This document shows, one piece after another, positions 61,329-64,000 of a stretch of DNA of 64,000 bases; the stretch's first letter is position 1; each line of letters opens with the position of its first letter. The position numbers and the translations under genes are program-made. The notes beneath the pieces were generated by a model. It was not told where the DNA came from. It ran no database searches and saw nothing but the letters and a program-made list of their open reading frames with translations. Source of the DNA: Spongospora subterranea f. sp. subterranea (Eukaryota > Endomyxa: Phytomyxea > Phytomyxea > Plasmodiophorida); assembly GCA_049724395.1 (NCBI GenBank), contig JAUGWO010000057.1, forward strand, positions 95,616 to 159,615, read 5' to 3'.

Positions 61329-64000
61329 TCAGATTAGCAGAAGTAGTTGATGGGGTTGACCAGGCGCAAATTTGACCGACCGCTGTGTGGAAATTGCCCG
61401 ATCGAGTGCAGTTTCACCATTATGATTTTTGAGTGTGATTATTGTTGAAGACGCCACACCGAATATTCGCCAAATTTTCCTGAGATATCAATTTAGCGGT
61501 GTTGATGTTTTGGACATATGTGTTGACAATGACCGGCCAAAAGGAATCAAGAAACCACCCAATCTCCCATAACGTTCCTTCATCTCATCCTGTTCCACAA
61601 AGAGGAACGGCGCCGCCTCAATCATATCGATAATGATCTGCTTACTCCTGTGAGATCTCTATCAGATATTTTGACAATATACACAGAATAGCAGTCTACA
61701 GGTTATGATATATCGCCAGGTGCAGTGCTGTATTCCCATTAAGATCAGGGATAAGGGGATTGGCGCCTCTCTTCAACAAATACTTGACCACAAACTTTCT
61801 AGTATAACATTAGTTTAATTGAGGGGGCTGATCAGGGTCAGATACGAACTAGGACCAACCGATTACACTCAATAGCCCTATGAAGAAGTGTTGCCCCATC
61901 ATTGCCCGCGTGATTGACATCAATATTTTCAATCATTGATATGATGATTTCGTCTGTCCTGTTGGCACATCATTGAGTATTTCAACAAAATATGATGGTA
62001 TTTGGACGATATACAATTCAGTTGGCATATGGGTGTGCAATGGTGTGTTCCCATTAGTGACTGCTATATTGGGATCGGCACCTTTCTCCAGAAGAATATG
62101 GACAATATCAAAACTGGAAATACAGAAACTCATTATTGAAGATGTGATCAGAACCAGATGAAAATTTCTACCAACCGTGCAAGAGAAACTGCCAGAAACA
62201 GAGCAGTTTGCCGTTTTTGGTTTCTAAAATTAATTATTTTTGACGACGCCTGACGGTTGACATCCCGGTCCCTGTGAAATCAGATCATCGACTTCAATGA
62301 TTTCGGCACACCCATCAACAATATACAGCCGATCTTGAACTTGATCTCCACTCGAACACACTGAGGGATCCGTCATCCCGTTTCAACCCAGAATATCGGC
62401 CGTTCTTGGCTTGGCCACCTCAAGTATACATGCAATGGTCTCTCCACTTCTAAGAGATTCAACATGAGCCTTTTGGTGAAAATAACAAGATTAAAGCAGT
62501 GTACAGATTATTCTCTATCGCCAGGTGCAGCGCCGTATTTCCTTTAGAATCAGCAATGATGGGGTTGGCGCCTCTCTTCAACAATTTCATAACCAACACT
62601 TCCCTAACAAATCAGTGTTATTGAGGGGCCGATCAGTGTCCACACAAGGTCAATTGACCAACCGATGACACTCTATAGCAAAATGGAAAAGTAGTGGACC
62701 CATCATTGTACCGGTGGTTGATATCAATATTGTGTATCATTGATAAAATTGAATAGTCTGTGCTGTGAAAACATCAGTAAATGTTGGAGTGTTTGGTGAG
62801 ATCTGTTTAATTCACAGAGTCAGATAGAAGAGTGTGCAATGGTGTATTCCATATGATCATTCTGCTATTGTGGGATCGGCACCGTTCTCCAACAGAAATC
62901 TGGGCGACATCAAAACTAGGGATACGAGAATTTAGTATTGAACTCGCTGATCAGTGCCTGAGAGAGGATTTTACCAACCGATCCAAACCGACTGCCAAAG
63001 AGAAAGCAGTTTGGTCATCATGGTTCATCGAATTGATAATATCGTCACACGAGAGAGCCATGATTTTGGTGACGAGATCTCTGTTTCTGTGAGATCAAAT
63101 CAGGGCCTTAAATGTGCCAGAACGATATATGAGCAACATACAGGCTATTAAGCAATTGTTGAATAAAACACGCATAGAATCGTGTTGTCATAGGATTCTG
63201 GAGGACAAGGTGGATTGGTTTGGACCTCGCCGCTTCAATTATATCAATGATGATCTGGTCACTTCTGTAGAATATGAATAAGCTATTTTGATCAATCATC
63301 AATTTGACTGTTTAACATACAGTCCATGCTCAATTGCCAGGTGAAGTGCTGAATCCCCATTCCAATCAGGAACGATAGGAGTGGCGCCTCTGTTCAACAG
63401 ATGTTTGATCAAAACTTCCCTATATTTTCAGTTTACTTGATGCGCTGATCAATCTCCAACACTGATTAAGACCAACCGTTTGAAAAAAATGGCAAAATGG
63501 AGAAGATTGTTTCCACGGTAGTTGACATGGTTGACATCAATGTTTTCAATCAGCAAAATGATCATTTCGTCTGTCCTGCCAGCACATCAGTAAATATTTT
63601 AATATTTGTTAAGATTTGGAGACGTCTTGATCTCTTTTTGGCAAACGTTTGTGCAATGGTGAGTCCCCATAGTTATCCGATATAGTGGGATTGGCACCAT
63701 TAAGAAAAGAATGTTGGCGATTTTACCACTGGACATACACAGACTCCATCATTGATGACTCCATCATTGATGTGGACGATTAGAACAGGACAGTCATTCC
63801 GACCAACCTATAAAATTCGACTGCGATGCAGAAAGCAGTTTCCCCCTCATGATTCCTGAGGTTGGATTATTTCTAACATCCCTTCACCGATGACATTTCG
63901 GCCCCTGTGAGATCAGATCAACAACTTCAAATGATTTCAAAACACCTATTGGGAAATCTCCGGCAATCATGAGTTATTGTGCCACTGAAATACCAGAGGG
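61329..64000 (-). CDS. Ankyrin-repeat protein, multi-exon, 5' end beyond window
   Basis: The minus strand encodes many ankyrin repeats separated by short introns. Recognisable units from the window end downward: HLLNRGATPIVPDWNGDSAL (about 63400), IDVNHVNYRGNNLLHFAI (about 63540), NHDDQTAFSLAVGLDR (about 63030), LLKRGANPIIADSKGNTALH (about 62580), FDIVHILLEKGADPNIAVTN (about 62110), NIDVNHAGNDGATLLHRAIE (about 61920), YLLKRGANPLIPDLNGNTAL (about 61780) and KNHNGETALDRAISTQRSV (about 61430), with TGA at 61329. NGxTALHLA and LLxRGANPxxxD are the ankyrin consensus. The LLKRGAN-type exon recurs every ~800-815 bp, so the gene grew by duplicating multi-exon blocks. Frames break at several places, which I read as introns, though some units may be decayed. 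Likely a protein-protein interaction scaffold. Confidence 0.75.

Noticed and set aside
1-64000. Bacterial, ciliate or organellar origin
   Set aside because: Multiple short GT-AG introns and eukaryote-specific genes exclude bacteria and organelles; all three stop codons terminate clear genes, which argues against a ciliate code.

Overview
This is nuclear DNA of a eukaryote, most likely a unicellular or plasmodial protist. Many genes are cut by short GT-AG introns (about 55-200 nt). There are no bacterial operons or Shine-Dalgarno-led gene strings. The gene set is eukaryotic: mitochondrial aconitase, Elongin A, a SUMO-type C48 protease, a FAR1-domain protein, sigma-like GSTs and an ankyrin array. 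TAA, TAG and TGA all end genes, so the code looks standard. The mix of Copia, Gypsy, LINE and Harbinger remnants, lineage-restricted secreted or cysteine-rich proteins and a large ankyrin gene would suit an oomycete-like or plasmodiophorid-like protist, but the sequence alone does not settle the lineage.

Layout. 0.3-6.6 kb: mitochondrial aconitase and a secreted jelly-roll-type protein, both on the minus strand. 6.7-9.7 kb: poorly resolved genes and a small inverted-repeat element. 10-14.2 kb: a FAR1-type DNA-binding protein, a 1.1 kb array of a 31-bp repeat with an internal dyad, then Elongin A carrying a TFIIS N-terminal domain. 14.6-25.1 kb: a cluster of four GST genes. Two of them sit in a duplicated segment of about 2 kb, and the second copy is split by an inserted foldback-bearing segment. 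An AT-rich LINE follows. 25.1-31.1 kb: a Gypsy fossil, a C48 (Ulp1) protease and a small single-pass membrane protein. 31.7-37.2 kb: two Copia fossils in opposite orientation, one split by a palindrome of about 2.2 kb. 37.6-41 kb: a second small signal-peptide/TM protein and copies of a dispersed repeat family. 41.2-46.8 kb: nested Copia and Gypsy fossils. 46.9-51.2 kb: an unrecognised gene, a gene with three copies of an undescribed cysteine/Trp-Gly module, and about five tandem coding-like repeats of ~250 bp. 53.2-54.3 kb: an intact class 3 lipase. 54.9-57.1 kb: Harbinger and Gypsy remnants. 57-61.3 kb: sparse exons. 61.3 kb to the window end: an ankyrin gene on the minus strand built from units of about 0.8 kb.

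The identifiable host genes are housekeeping (TCA cycle, Pol II elongation or ubiquitin adaptor, SUMO processing) or interface functions (GST detoxification, lipase, secreted and membrane proteins). They are embedded in repeat-rich DNA. The strongest leads for something undescribed are the cysteine/WG-module gene at 48-49.3 kb with the repeat block beside it, the dispersed SFSDA/VVVDSG family, the 31-bp dyad array and the 2.2-kb palindrome. Exon boundaries are read by eye and are approximate.
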